Below, one piece after another: positions 1 to 4,560 of a stretch of 7,178 nt of DNA. Made by a program: the position numbers and the translations under genes. Position 1 is the first letter of the stretch, and each line of letters starts with the position of its first letter. Where the stretch lies: positions 1 through 7,178 of the forward strand of contig JAITLH010000056.1 in assembly GCA_031277995.1 (NCBI GenBank), given 5' to 3'. Source of the stretch: Deltaproteobacteria bacterium. Lineage in GTDB: Bacteria; Desulfobacterota; Desulfarculia; Adiutricales; Adiutricaceae. Under the pieces are notes generated by a model. That model searched no databases, was not told the origin of the DNA, and saw only the letters and a program-made list of their open reading frames with translations.

Positions 1-148
1 CGCTTTTTCTCGCCCCGGCCCCCCATTCGTCATTTATGGCCGTCCTTTTTTCCGTAGCCCGTCCGCCTTTTATCGCCCCGGCCCCCATTCGTCATTTATG
101 GCCGCCCCTTTTTTCCGTAGCCCGTCCGCCTTTTCTCGCCCCGGCCCC
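1..148. repeat. 63-bp tandem repeat, about 2.3 copies
   Basis: Two complete 63-bp units (1-63 and 64-126) and the first 22 bases of a third (127-148) are nearly identical, with a few substitutions and single-base length shifts inside C and T runs. The unit contains TCGCCCCGGCCCC, ATTCGTCATTTATGGCCG and a T-run followed by CCGTAGCCCGTC. The array probably continues to the left of the window. No open frame or recognisable protein is associated with it. It ends about 25 bp before the promoter of tRNA-Ser. Confidence 0.9.
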
Positions 149-172
149 GGGCCCAAACGTCCTAAAATAAAT

Positions 173-200
173 TTGACAAATTTTCTTGGCCATGTATAAT
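173..200 (+). promoter_or_regulatory. Sigma-70 promoter of tRNA-Ser
   Basis: A perfect -35 TTGACA (173-178) and a perfect -10 TATAAT (195-200) are separated by 16 bp. The expected start is near 207, a few bases before the mature tRNA 5' end at 214. Full consensus matches at both boxes suit a stable-RNA gene. Confidence 0.9.
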
Positions 201-213
201 ACCAATTTGCCGC

Positions 214-306
214 GGAGAGGTGTCCGAGTGGCTTAAGGAGCACGATTGGAAATCGTGTGTGGGGCCTCAAACCCCACCGAGGGTTCAAATCCCTCTCTCT
301 CCGCCA
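214..306 (+). tRNA. tRNA-Ser (anticodon GGA)
   Basis: Folds as a class II tRNA. The 7-bp acceptor stem pairs GGAGAGG (214-220) with TCTCTCC (296-302), with one G-U at the base. The anticodon stem is CACGA/TCGTG with loop TTGGAAA, giving anticodon GGA at 248-250 (reads UCC and UCU). The long variable arm (GTGGGG/CCCCAC) is typical of tRNA-Ser. The T arm is GAGGG-TTCAAAT-CCCTC, the discriminator is G303 and the CCA end is encoded at 304-306. It is transcribed alone from the promoter just upstream and followed by a hairpin terminator at 405-445. Confidence 0.97.
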
Positions 307-404
307 TCTTTAACTTTTTTACCAATAACCGTCAAGATAATATACTCCTTTTTCCTACTTTACTTTCCTTTACGACTTAAAACTTATTGATTTACCAAAA
401 AACG

Positions 405-445
405 AAGCCGAAATCCTAACCGTTGAGGATTTCGGCTTTATTTTT
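405..445 (+). terminator. Rho-independent terminator, probably bidirectional
   Basis: A perfect 13-bp stem AAGCCGAAATCCT (405-417) / AGGATTTCGGCTT (426-438) with an 8-nt loop is followed by TTTATTTTT on the + strand, ending the tRNA-Ser unit. Read on the - strand the same hairpin is followed by CGTTTTTTGG, so it can also stop the tRNA-His/tRNA-Leu unit. Confidence 0.88.
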
Positions 446-453
446 GGCCCTTC

Positions 454-508
454 TTACCCCCGGCCAGGGGTAAAGTCGCATTTGTGGGCCCCACGGGGCC
501 TTTATTTT
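454..508. other. Two small GC-rich hairpins between converging tRNA units
   Basis: TTACCCC (454-460) pairs with GGGGTAA (467-473) around CGGCCA. GGCCCC (487-492) can pair with GGGGCC (495-500) in a tight loop followed by TTTATTTT. The second could be a weak extra + strand terminator. No gene is visible here. Confidence 0.4.
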
Positions 509-520
509 AGCCCTTTCCCC

Positions 521-553
521 AAAAACGAAAACCCCTTGAAAATCAAGGGGTTT
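521..553 (-). terminator. Terminator of the tRNA-His/tRNA-Leu unit
   Basis: An 11-bp perfect stem, AAACCCCTTGA (529-539) and TCAAGGGGTTT (543-553), has a 3-nt loop. On the - strand it is followed by TTTCGTTTTT, a U-rich tail. It lies about 40 bp downstream of the tRNA-Leu 3' end. Confidence 0.85.
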
Positions 554-593
554 AGGTTTAAGCGAGCGATATTTATAAGTAGGGAATTCGCTA

Positions 594-679
594 TGGTACC
601 GGAGGTCGGGATCGAACCGACATGAGGAAACCTCGCAGGTTTTTGAGACCTGTGCGTCTACCAGTTCCGCCACTCCGGC
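594..679 (-). tRNA. tRNA-Leu (anticodon CAA)
   Basis: Reads on the - strand from GCCGGAG (679-673) to an encoded CCA (596-594), 86 nt in all. The anticodon stem CAGGT/ACCTG holds the loop CTCAAAA, giving anticodon CAA (reads UUG). It has a class II variable arm and a T arm GTCGG-TTCGATC-CCGAC. The D arm GCGGAACTGGTAGACGC is the usual Leu type. The acceptor stem is complete except that the first pair is G1-U72, a wobble instead of the usual G-C. It lies 32 bp downstream of tRNA-His in the same direction, so the two are probably cotranscribed. Confidence 0.97.
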
Positions 680-711
680 GAGTTGAAAAAAAACTTAAAG
701 CGCTTCGTTTT

Positions 712-790
712 TGGGGTGGGTAATGGGACTTGAACCCACGGCCTCCAGGGCCACAACCTGGCGCTCTAACCAATCTGAGCTACACCCACC
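712..790 (-). tRNA. tRNA-His (anticodon GTG)
   Basis: Reads on the - strand from GGTGGGTG (790-783) to an encoded CCA (714-712). The anticodon stem CCAGG/CCTGG encloses TTGTGGC, giving anticodon GTG. The extra 5' G (position -1, base 790) faces C73, the known identity element of tRNA-His. The T arm is GTGGG-TTCAAGT-CCCAT. It is the first gene of a His-Leu tRNA pair, with a promoter candidate just upstream. Confidence 0.97.
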
Positions 791-811
791 GTTTAGGTGT
801 ACGAATCAGTA

Positions 812-840
812 ATTTTGCCATGAAAGGCCCAATTTGTCAA
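812..840 (-). promoter_or_regulatory. Promoter of the tRNA-His/tRNA-Leu unit
   Basis: On the - strand a perfect -35 TTGACA (840-835) is followed after 17 bp by CAAAAT (817-812), which matches TATAAT at four of six positions. The start would fall near 805, about 15 nt before the tRNA-His 5' end. Confidence 0.6.
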
Positions 841-954
841 GACCGATTTTTGGGGCCTTTTTTTTGCCACCCCAACCCATGGTTTTTTATTAAGTCCCCA
901 AACCCTGGGCGTTTTAGCGTTTTTTGTAATCAATCGGATCGCTTCAAAAGGCCC

Positions 955-984
955 AACCCGGCCCGGAAACCATCGGGTTTTTTT
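955..984 (+). other. Hairpin with T-run in the tRNA-His / HD-GYP gap
   Basis: AACCCG (955-960) pairs with CGGGTT (974-979), followed by five more T. It resembles a weak terminator on the + strand, but no + strand gene precedes it. Apart from this and the tRNA promoter, the 791-1036 gap shows no gene or RNA I recognise. Confidence 0.3.
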
Positions 985-1036
985 AACTCGACGGTTTCGG
1001 GGGCGCCAATTTGGGGATTTTCGAGGGGGTCACGCC

Positions 1037-1105
1037 TTTAGACGCTAGCCAGGCTGACTTTAGACGCTAGCCAGGCTGGCTTTAGACGCTAGCCAGGCTG
1101 ACTTT
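1037..1105. repeat. 22-bp direct repeat, three copies, overlapping a gene end
   Basis: The unit TTTAGACGCTAGCCAGGCTGAC occurs in tandem at 1037-1058, 1059-1080 and 1081-1102, followed by TTT. The middle copy has a single A-to-G change near its end. The copies hold GCTAGC and the small inverted repeat AGCC-A-GGCT. The copy at 1081-1102 supplies the last seven codons and the stop codon of the HD-GYP gene on the - strand. Confidence 0.95.
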
Positions 1106-2362
1106 GGGTTCGTGGGACAGGAAAGACATGGATTCCATGGTATGGACCACCAGCTGGGCTTCGTTAAAGTTGTCAAAAAGCGACTGGACGATGCGATCCG
1201 AGATCTTGTTCTCCTCGACCATGGAGGTCATGATCCTCTTGATGGATTCCTTGGGGAGTTTTTTGCGGTAGGGGCGGTTTTCGGCCAAGGCCACGAAGAT
1301 GTCGGCCACGGCCATTATCCTGGCCCCCAACGTCAGGGCGGTGTCGTTTAGCTTAAAGGGGTAGCCCTTCCCGTCCAGGGTTTCGTGGTGCCAGGCCGCC
1401 CATTGGGCGATGGTCTTAAATTGCTCGATCTGGTCTAGGATCATGAAGGTGTAATAGGTGTGTTGCCTGACGATGAGCTGCTCTTCATGGGTTAGGGGAC
1501 CGGGCTTTTCCAAGATGGCGTTGGGGATGGAAAGTTTTCCCAGATCGTGCAAAAGTCCGGCTATGCGCATCATGTAGATTTCGCTTTGGGAAAAGCCGTT
1601 CCATTTGGCCAAGAACACGGCCACCCCCGAGACGCTCCTGGAATGCGTGGCCGTGAAACGGCTCATGCGGTCAATGTTGGTGGCGAAGATCTCGGCCACG
1701 TGCAAGAGGTCAAACAGGGTCAGCGGGGTGGTACCCATCTTCATTTTATCGTTTAGGCTACCGGCCAAATCGGGGACGATCATGTCCAGCCAAAAGCTCT
1801 CCTTAAGCGAGCAGTCCATGAAAACGTCGACCAGATCGGGATCGAAGAGTTTGCCGCTCCCTTCCCGTATCAGCTCCTGAACCCTTTTGCAGTTATGGAG
1901 GATGGGGCCGACTTTTTTGGTGTGGATTTCGATCCGATCGGCCAGGTGAATGAGCCGGGAGGCCAAAGGGATGGCGTCACCCGACAGGCCCGAGGGGTTT
2001 CCGCCTTGCCAGTGGTCGTGGTGGTAGCGGATGGCGTCGGCCACGTCCAAAAACGTGCCGGAATTTACCAGCAGCTGATAACCGTTTTCGGCGTGTTGAA
2101 AAATGTCGTTTCTGTCCCACCCCATGTTGGGATCGGCCAGTTTTTTGCGCTCTTCCGTTGAGGAGGCCGCGCCGATGTCATGCATCAAGGCCGCGCTCAA
2201 TAAAACGTGCTCGTCGGAAACGGGCATGTTTATTTTTTCGGCCAGGTGGCTACAAATAATGGCCGTGCGCCTTTGGTGGAGGCTGACCCCGTCAACGGCC
2301 AAGTCCAAGGCCATGGTCAGGGTTTGAATCAAATTGACTGGGTTGATATAAAAAGTAGGCAT
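1082..2362 (-). CDS. Tandem HD-GYP protein, probable c-di-GMP phosphodiesterase
   Basis: A 426-residue protein with two HD-type modules. Module 1 (about 28-150) has MHDIG (H61, D62), H90 and HHDHW (114-118), but NPSG where a GYP motif would be, so it is degenerate. Module 2 (about 215-410) is a full HD-GYP: H240, HDLGK (272-276), H301, HHE (325-327), DGKGYP (330-335), VADIF with D354 and NRPYR (362-366). HD-GYP proteins are metal-dependent enzymes that hydrolyse c-di-GMP; the intact second module should be the active one. I see no signal peptide, membrane segment or receiver domain, so it is likely cytosolic. The chosen ATG at 2362 has GGA about 7 nt upstream. An in-frame ATG at 2404 would add 14 hydrophobic residues that do not look like HD-GYP sequence. 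The last seven codons (VSLASV and stop) come from a 22-bp tandem repeat. No terminator is seen after it. Confidence 0.9.
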   Translation of the reverse strand: MPTFYINPVNLIQTLTMALDLAVDGVSLHQRRTAIICSHLAEKINMPVSDEHVLLSAALMHDIGAASSTEERKKLADPNMGWDRNDIFQHAENGYQLLVNSGTFLDVADAIRYHHDHWQGGNPSGLSGDAIPLASRLIHLADRIEIHTKKVGPILHNCKRVQELIREGSGKLFDPDLVDVFMDCSLKESFWLDMIVPDLAGSLNDKMKMGTTPLTLFDLLHVAEIFATNIDRMSRFTATHSRSVSGVAVFLAKWNGFSQSEIYMMRIAGLLHDLGKLSIPNAILEKPGPLTHEEQLIVRQHTYYTFMILDQIEQFKTIAQWAAWHHETLDGKGYPFKLNDTALTLGARIMAVADIFVALAENRPYRKKLPKESIKRIMTSMVEENKISDRIVQSLFDNFNEAQLVVHTMESMSFLSHEPKVSLASV

Positions 2363-2417
2363 ACTATTCCAACTATCATGAAAAAATAACATAAAACAAA
2401 ACATTGCTTTAATGTGA

Positions 2418-2454
2418 CACGTTAATACTAACGTGAAATCGAACGAACCGTAAA
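2418..2454 (-). promoter_or_regulatory. Candidate promoter and operator of the HD-GYP gene
   Basis: On the - strand TTTACG (2454-2449) and TAGTAT (2430-2425), each four of six to consensus, are 18 bp apart. They would start a transcript about 56 nt before the ATG. The -10 box lies inside a perfect inverted repeat, CACGTT-N6-AACGTG (2418-2423 / 2430-2435), the position expected for a repressor site. Neither part is strong alone. Confidence 0.35.
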
Positions 2455-2555
2455 CAAAGTCTTTTAAGTAACTATTTAGAGCGTATAAAATCCAAGGCTA
2501 TTAAAAGTTTAGTAAAAAGTGGTTTTTTATGGTTAGATTCTCGAGATGTCGATTT

Positions 2556-2599
2556 AAGCCCTAAATTTCTCCCGAAATTTTTCACGGCTTTATTTTAGA
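2556..2599 (+). terminator. Terminator-like hairpin, possible end of a small RNA
   Basis: AAGCC (2556-2560) pairs with GGCTT (2586-2590), and AAATTTC (2563-2569) with GAAATTT (2574-2580) inside it. TATTTT and then a run of nine T follow. A -10-like TATAAA at 2484-2489 upstream, with only a weak -35, would make a transcript of about 100 nt with no good open frame. Confidence 0.4.
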
Positions 2600-2777
2600 G
2601 TTTTTTTTTAAATAGATCAATGAGCCCAAAAATCATTAGTAATATTTAAATCTGTCGCGTTGTATGAAAAATAGACTGGGATATAAACCCTTACGCGAAA
2701 ACCTTAACCCACTTACCGGCTAAGGTTTAGACTTAATTAGAAATTTTTTACCGTTTAATAGAGACCTCCATGAAATT

Positions 2778-2793
2778 GTCCCGGGCCCGGGAC
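2778..2793. repeat. 16-bp perfect palindrome
   Basis: GTCCCGGGCCCGGGAC is fully self-complementary. It opens the GC-rich intergenic stretch. Other inverted repeats nearby are GGCGCT / AGCGCC (2948-2953 / 2964-2969), CCGATT / AATCGG (3028-3033 / 3047-3052), AAATGGTACCATTT (3059-3072, then T-rich) and TTGGCC / GGCCAA (3181-3186 / 3195-3200). Function unknown. Confidence 0.8.
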
Positions 2794-3449
2794 CCAAAAA
2801 AAAGCTCCCGGGCGGGTAAAAAAGCCCGTTTTGGCCCCTTTTAAGGTCCCGGCCCTTGGGGCCCCGCTAAAAAAAAATAAAAAAACCGGCTCCCCAAGAA
2901 AAGTTCTTGACATCGCCTTGACGTAAGGGTTTACTAGGGCGGTTAAGGGCGCTTTATCATTGGAGCGCCACGCCCCCTAAGGAACTTGGCGGGCCGCCCG
3001 GGCGACGTTTTGGGCGATTATTTTGGCCCGATTGGGGCCCCCCTAAAATCGGCCCCTTAAATGGTACCATTTTTTACGCCCCAAAGGCCATGGGCTTGGT
3101 CTTTCGCTCCCACTAGTTAACCCTTGGTAAAAAAATTACCTGGCCAAAAGGCCGGGGCCCAAAAAAAGCCCCCAACCATATTGGCCAAACGATCGGCCAA
3201 AACGGTGGGGGAGGGGAGTGGACCCCAGGCCCGTGGGCCAATCCCCTTGGGCCAAAGGCCTCGGGTTAAGACCCTTGGGTTATGACCCTGGGGGGGGCGA
3301 GGCGGCCGGGGCCTTGGGCCGTAACAAGGCCGATCTTTTCGGGAAATTTGGGAAAAAGCGGGGCGGGACGGGCCAAATTAGCTTTCTAATTGAAATTATT
3401 AGGAAAATTTAGTATTTGTCACGGAGGTTAGCGAAAATTTTAATTTTTC

Positions 3450-3479
3450 TTGACACAGATTAATTTTAAATGATATATA
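3450..3479 (+). promoter_or_regulatory. Promoter of ihfB
   Basis: A perfect -35 TTGACA (3450-3455) and an extended -10, TGA-TATATA (3471-3479), lie 18 bp apart in AT-rich DNA. The start would be near 3486, which leaves an unusually long leader of about 195 nt before the ihfB start codon. Confidence 0.65.
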
Positions 3480-3554
3480 TAAGACTGACGGCTGAGTTAA
3501 CGTCTGTCCCTTTGATTTTTGTTTTCTTTTTTGCCTAGTTATGGAAGGTCAGAA

Positions 3555-3656
3555 GTTCCCCCCTTAGGGAACCTATTTTTGTCCAGGAACGATATGGGGA
3601 ACCCGAAGATGTAAGTTGTTTGTAATAAATCACGCTGGACAAGGGGTTTGGTTCCC
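3555..3656 (+). promoter_or_regulatory. ihfB leader with alternative hairpins
   Basis: Four short complementary segments lie in order: GTTCCC (3555-3560), GGGAACC (3567-3573), GGGAACC (3597-3603) and GGTTCCC (3650-3656). Pairing of the first two gives a 6-bp stem followed by TATTTTT (3574-3580), a weak terminator shape. The fourth can instead pair with either GGGAACC copy, and it ends 14 nt before the ihfB Shine-Dalgarno sequence. This is the layout of an attenuator or translation switch. A role is inferred, not shown. Confidence 0.4.
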
Positions 3657-3680
3657 TCCTGTGTCCGCTTAGAGGTACTT

Positions 3681-3986
3681 GTGAACAAATCCGAATTGAT
3701 CATGGAACTGGCCAGTTCCAATAAAATTAATCTCAAGGACGCCGAAACGGTGGTGAATTCTTTCTTTGACACCATCGTGGAGGGGTTAAGTAAAGAAGAG
3801 AGAGCGGAACTGAGAGGTTTTGGCTCTTTTTCGGTTCGTAAATATGGCGCCTACGTTGGGCGTAACCCCAAAAGCGGCGAGGCCATACCCGTCAAGTCCA
3901 AGAAAATGCCCATCTTCAAGCCCGGGAAGGAATTAAGGGCCATCGTCAACCAGGGCTTGGCCGACGACGACTACGACGACGAGTGA
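3681..3986 (+). CDS. ihfB: Integration host factor beta-type HU-family DNA-binding protein
   Basis: A 101-residue HU/IHF-family protein. It starts MNKSELIMELA, as IHF-beta proteins do. The DNA-binding arm signature GFGSFSVRKYGAYVGRNPKSG spans about 46-66 and includes NP at 62-63, whose proline intercalates into DNA in this family. FKPGKELR at 79-86 is the usual C-terminal helix. IHF bends DNA sharply as a dimer and helps recombination, replication and activation of sigma-54 and other promoters. The start is GTG at 3681 with AGAGG (3671-3675) 5 nt upstream; the longer frame from 3648 adds 11 residues foreign to the family. An acidic tail, DDDYDDE (95-101), is longer than in E. coli IhfB. No partner alpha subunit or rpsA is present in the window, so a homodimeric HU-like role remains possible. 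No + strand terminator follows, so readthrough toward the next small gene is possible. Confidence 0.93.
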   Translation: MNKSELIMELASSNKINLKDAETVVNSFFDTIVEGLSKEERAELRGFGSFSVRKYGAYVGRNPKSGEAIPVKSKKMPIFKPGKELRAIVNQGLADDDYDDE

Positions 3987-4043
3987 AAGGCTCGTTTTGG
4001 GGCCGACGGCGGGGCGGCTCGCGGCCCAAAAAAAAACTAGAGC

Positions 4044-4062
4044 CAGGTTTGAAAAAAACCTG
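4044..4062. other. Hairpin between ihfB and the small gene
   Basis: CAGGTTT (4044-4050) pairs perfectly with AAACCTG (4056-4062) around GAAAA. There is no T-run after it on the + strand, so it is not an evident ihfB terminator. It lies just upstream of the sigma-28 promoter. Confidence 0.45.
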
Positions 4063-4072
4063 ACATTTGCCT

Positions 4073-4100
4073 TCAAGTTAAACCCCCAGGGTGCCGATAA
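4073..4100 (+). promoter_or_regulatory. Sigma-28 (FliA/SigD-type) flagellar promoter
   Basis: TCAAGTTA (4073-4080), 12 bp, then GCCGATAA (4093-4100). The second box is the exact FliA -10 consensus and the first matches the TCAAGTT variant of the -35 box, at family spacing. No sigma-70-like pair is visible here. The start would fall near 4107, giving a leader of about 54 nt before the ATG of the small gene at 4161. The gene is therefore probably expressed with the late flagellar and chemotaxis genes. Confidence 0.85.
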
Positions 4101-4154
4101 GTAAGATGGACGAGTAGACCTCAGGAGGAGGTCTCATCTTACAACCATGGAGGG
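4101..4154 (+). promoter_or_regulatory. Structured leader with GGA motifs, CsrA/RsmA-type site candidate
   Basis: AGACCTC (4116-4122) pairs with GAGGTCT (4128-4134) around the loop AGGAG. Flanking arms GTAAGATG (4101-4108) and CATCTTAC (4135-4142) are also perfectly complementary, although most of the left arm lies upstream of the predicted transcript start. Four GGA triplets begin at 4108, 4124, 4127 and 4149; the last is in the Shine-Dalgarno GGAGGG (4149-4154), 6 nt before the ATG. A GGA in a hairpin loop plus another in the Shine-Dalgarno sequence is the classic CsrA/RsmA target layout. Confidence 0.55.
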
Positions 4155-4160
4155 CCACCT

Positions 4161-4367
4161 ATGAACGTAAATTCAACTAGTTATGGTAGCCTTGCCGGCA
4201 ACCTGGTGCAAACTTTGATGGATGGCCAAAAGGCCCAGACCGAACTGGCCCTGAAAACCATCGAGCTTGCCGCCCAGCAGCAGCTGGCCGTCCAACAGCA
4301 GCAGACCGCGCTTTTGGCGGTAGCCATGATAACCGGCGTCGGTTCAAAGTTAGACATTTTCGTCTAG
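4161..4367 (+). CDS. Small Gln-rich protein, possible YjfB-like motility protein
   Basis: 68 residues, with ATG preceded by a strong GGAGGG 6 nt upstream. The N-terminus (1-18) is Ser/Asn-rich. Residues 20-56 form a likely amphipathic or coiled helix with a Gln cluster at 39-48 (QQQLAVQQQQ). The end is GVGSKLDIFV. Size, a helical Ala/Gln-rich core and the terminal G-x-LDI pattern recall the YjfB family of putative motility proteins (about 60 residues), but I recognise this only loosely. The sigma-28 promoter directly upstream independently points to the flagellar regulon. It has no signal peptide and no clear membrane segment, so it is probably cytosolic or carried with flagellar components. 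It is monocistronic, with its own promoter and a strong terminator at 4412-4455. The gene is very likely real; its function is not known. Confidence 0.75.
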   Translation: MNVNSTSYGSLAGNLVQTLMDGQKAQTELALKTIELAAQQQLAVQQQQTALLAVAMITGVGSKLDIFV

Positions 4368-4395
4368 CCTTGGCTCGATCTTAACCCAAGGCTAG
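4364..4395 (+). other. Inverted repeat over the stop codon of the small gene
   Basis: CTAGCCTTGG (4364-4373) and CCAAGGCTAG (4386-4395) are perfect 10-bp arms around a 12-nt loop. The left arm includes the TAG stop. No T-run follows, so it is not itself a terminator. It may protect the mRNA 3' end or be an extra hairpin ahead of the true terminator. Confidence 0.6.
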
Positions 4396-4411
4396 TTCCG
4401 AAGGGTAAAAC

Positions 4412-4455
4412 AAGCGGTTGGAAGAACCCCAAAGGTTTTTCCGGCCGCTTTTTTT
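4412..4455 (+). terminator. Terminator of the small flagellar-type gene
   Basis: AAGCGGTTGG (4412-4421) pairs with CCGGCCGCTT (4441-4450), including two G-U pairs. An inner AACC/GGTT stem lies within, and a run of seven T (4449-4455) follows. It ends the + strand unit 42 bp before the convergent terminator of the rsmG fusion gene. Confidence 0.92.
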
Positions 4456-4496
4456 GTCGGTTAACTAGTTAATTTTATTGTAAAATCGTGGAGGGT

Positions 4497-4538
4497 AAAA
4501 AAAGGCCTTAACCTTGCGGCCCAGGCAAGGTTAAGGCC
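4497..4538 (-). terminator. Terminator of the rsmG-trmH fusion gene
   Basis: A perfect 14-bp stem, GGCCTTAACCTTGC (4504-4517) / GCAAGGTTAAGGCC (4525-4538), has a 7-nt loop. On the - strand it is followed by seven T (4503-4497). It starts 22 bp after the stop codon of the fusion gene. Confidence 0.95.
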
Positions 4539-4560
4539 GGCTCGCGTTTTTGGCCAGGGC

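Larger units (their letters stand above)
2405..3449. other. Long intergenic region, no recognised gene
   Basis: The left third (to about 2770) is AT-rich. It holds the HD-GYP promoter region, a terminator-like hairpin and an 8-bp inverted repeat, AAACCTTA / TAAGGTTT (2699-2706 / 2721-2728). The rest switches to runs of CCCGGG, GGCC, AAAA and TTTT with many short palindromes. A possible + strand promoter, TTGACA-N17-TTTACT (2907-2935), has no visible gene after it. The 64-codon open frame at 3218-3412 is Gly/Pro-rich, has no family resemblance and lies in low-complexity DNA, so I do not call it. I searched by eye for tmRNA, RNase P, SRP and rRNA landmarks and saw none. Confidence 0.6.

Noticed and set aside
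416..773. Minus-strand open frames over the tRNA genes
   Set aside because: They are translations of the tRNA-Leu and tRNA-His genes themselves.
730..1041. 103-codon + strand frame across tRNA-His and the gap
   Set aside because: It begins inside the antisense of tRNA-His and has no family features or ribosome site.
3218..3412. 64-codon + strand frame before the ihfB promoter
   Set aside because: Gly/Pro-rich low-complexity sequence with no family resemblance, and no supporting promoter. Stop-free frames are expected in such GC-rich DNA.
3539..3775. Minus-strand 78-codon frame opposite the ihfB leader and start
   Set aside because: It overlaps the ihfB coding start and the structured leader, and the peptide matches nothing I recognise.
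4079..4100. Sigma-28 promoter read as TAAA (4079-4082) plus GCCGATAA
   Set aside because: The spacing from TAAA would be 10 bp, too short for the enterobacterial form. The TCAAGTTA box at 4073 gives the proper spacing.
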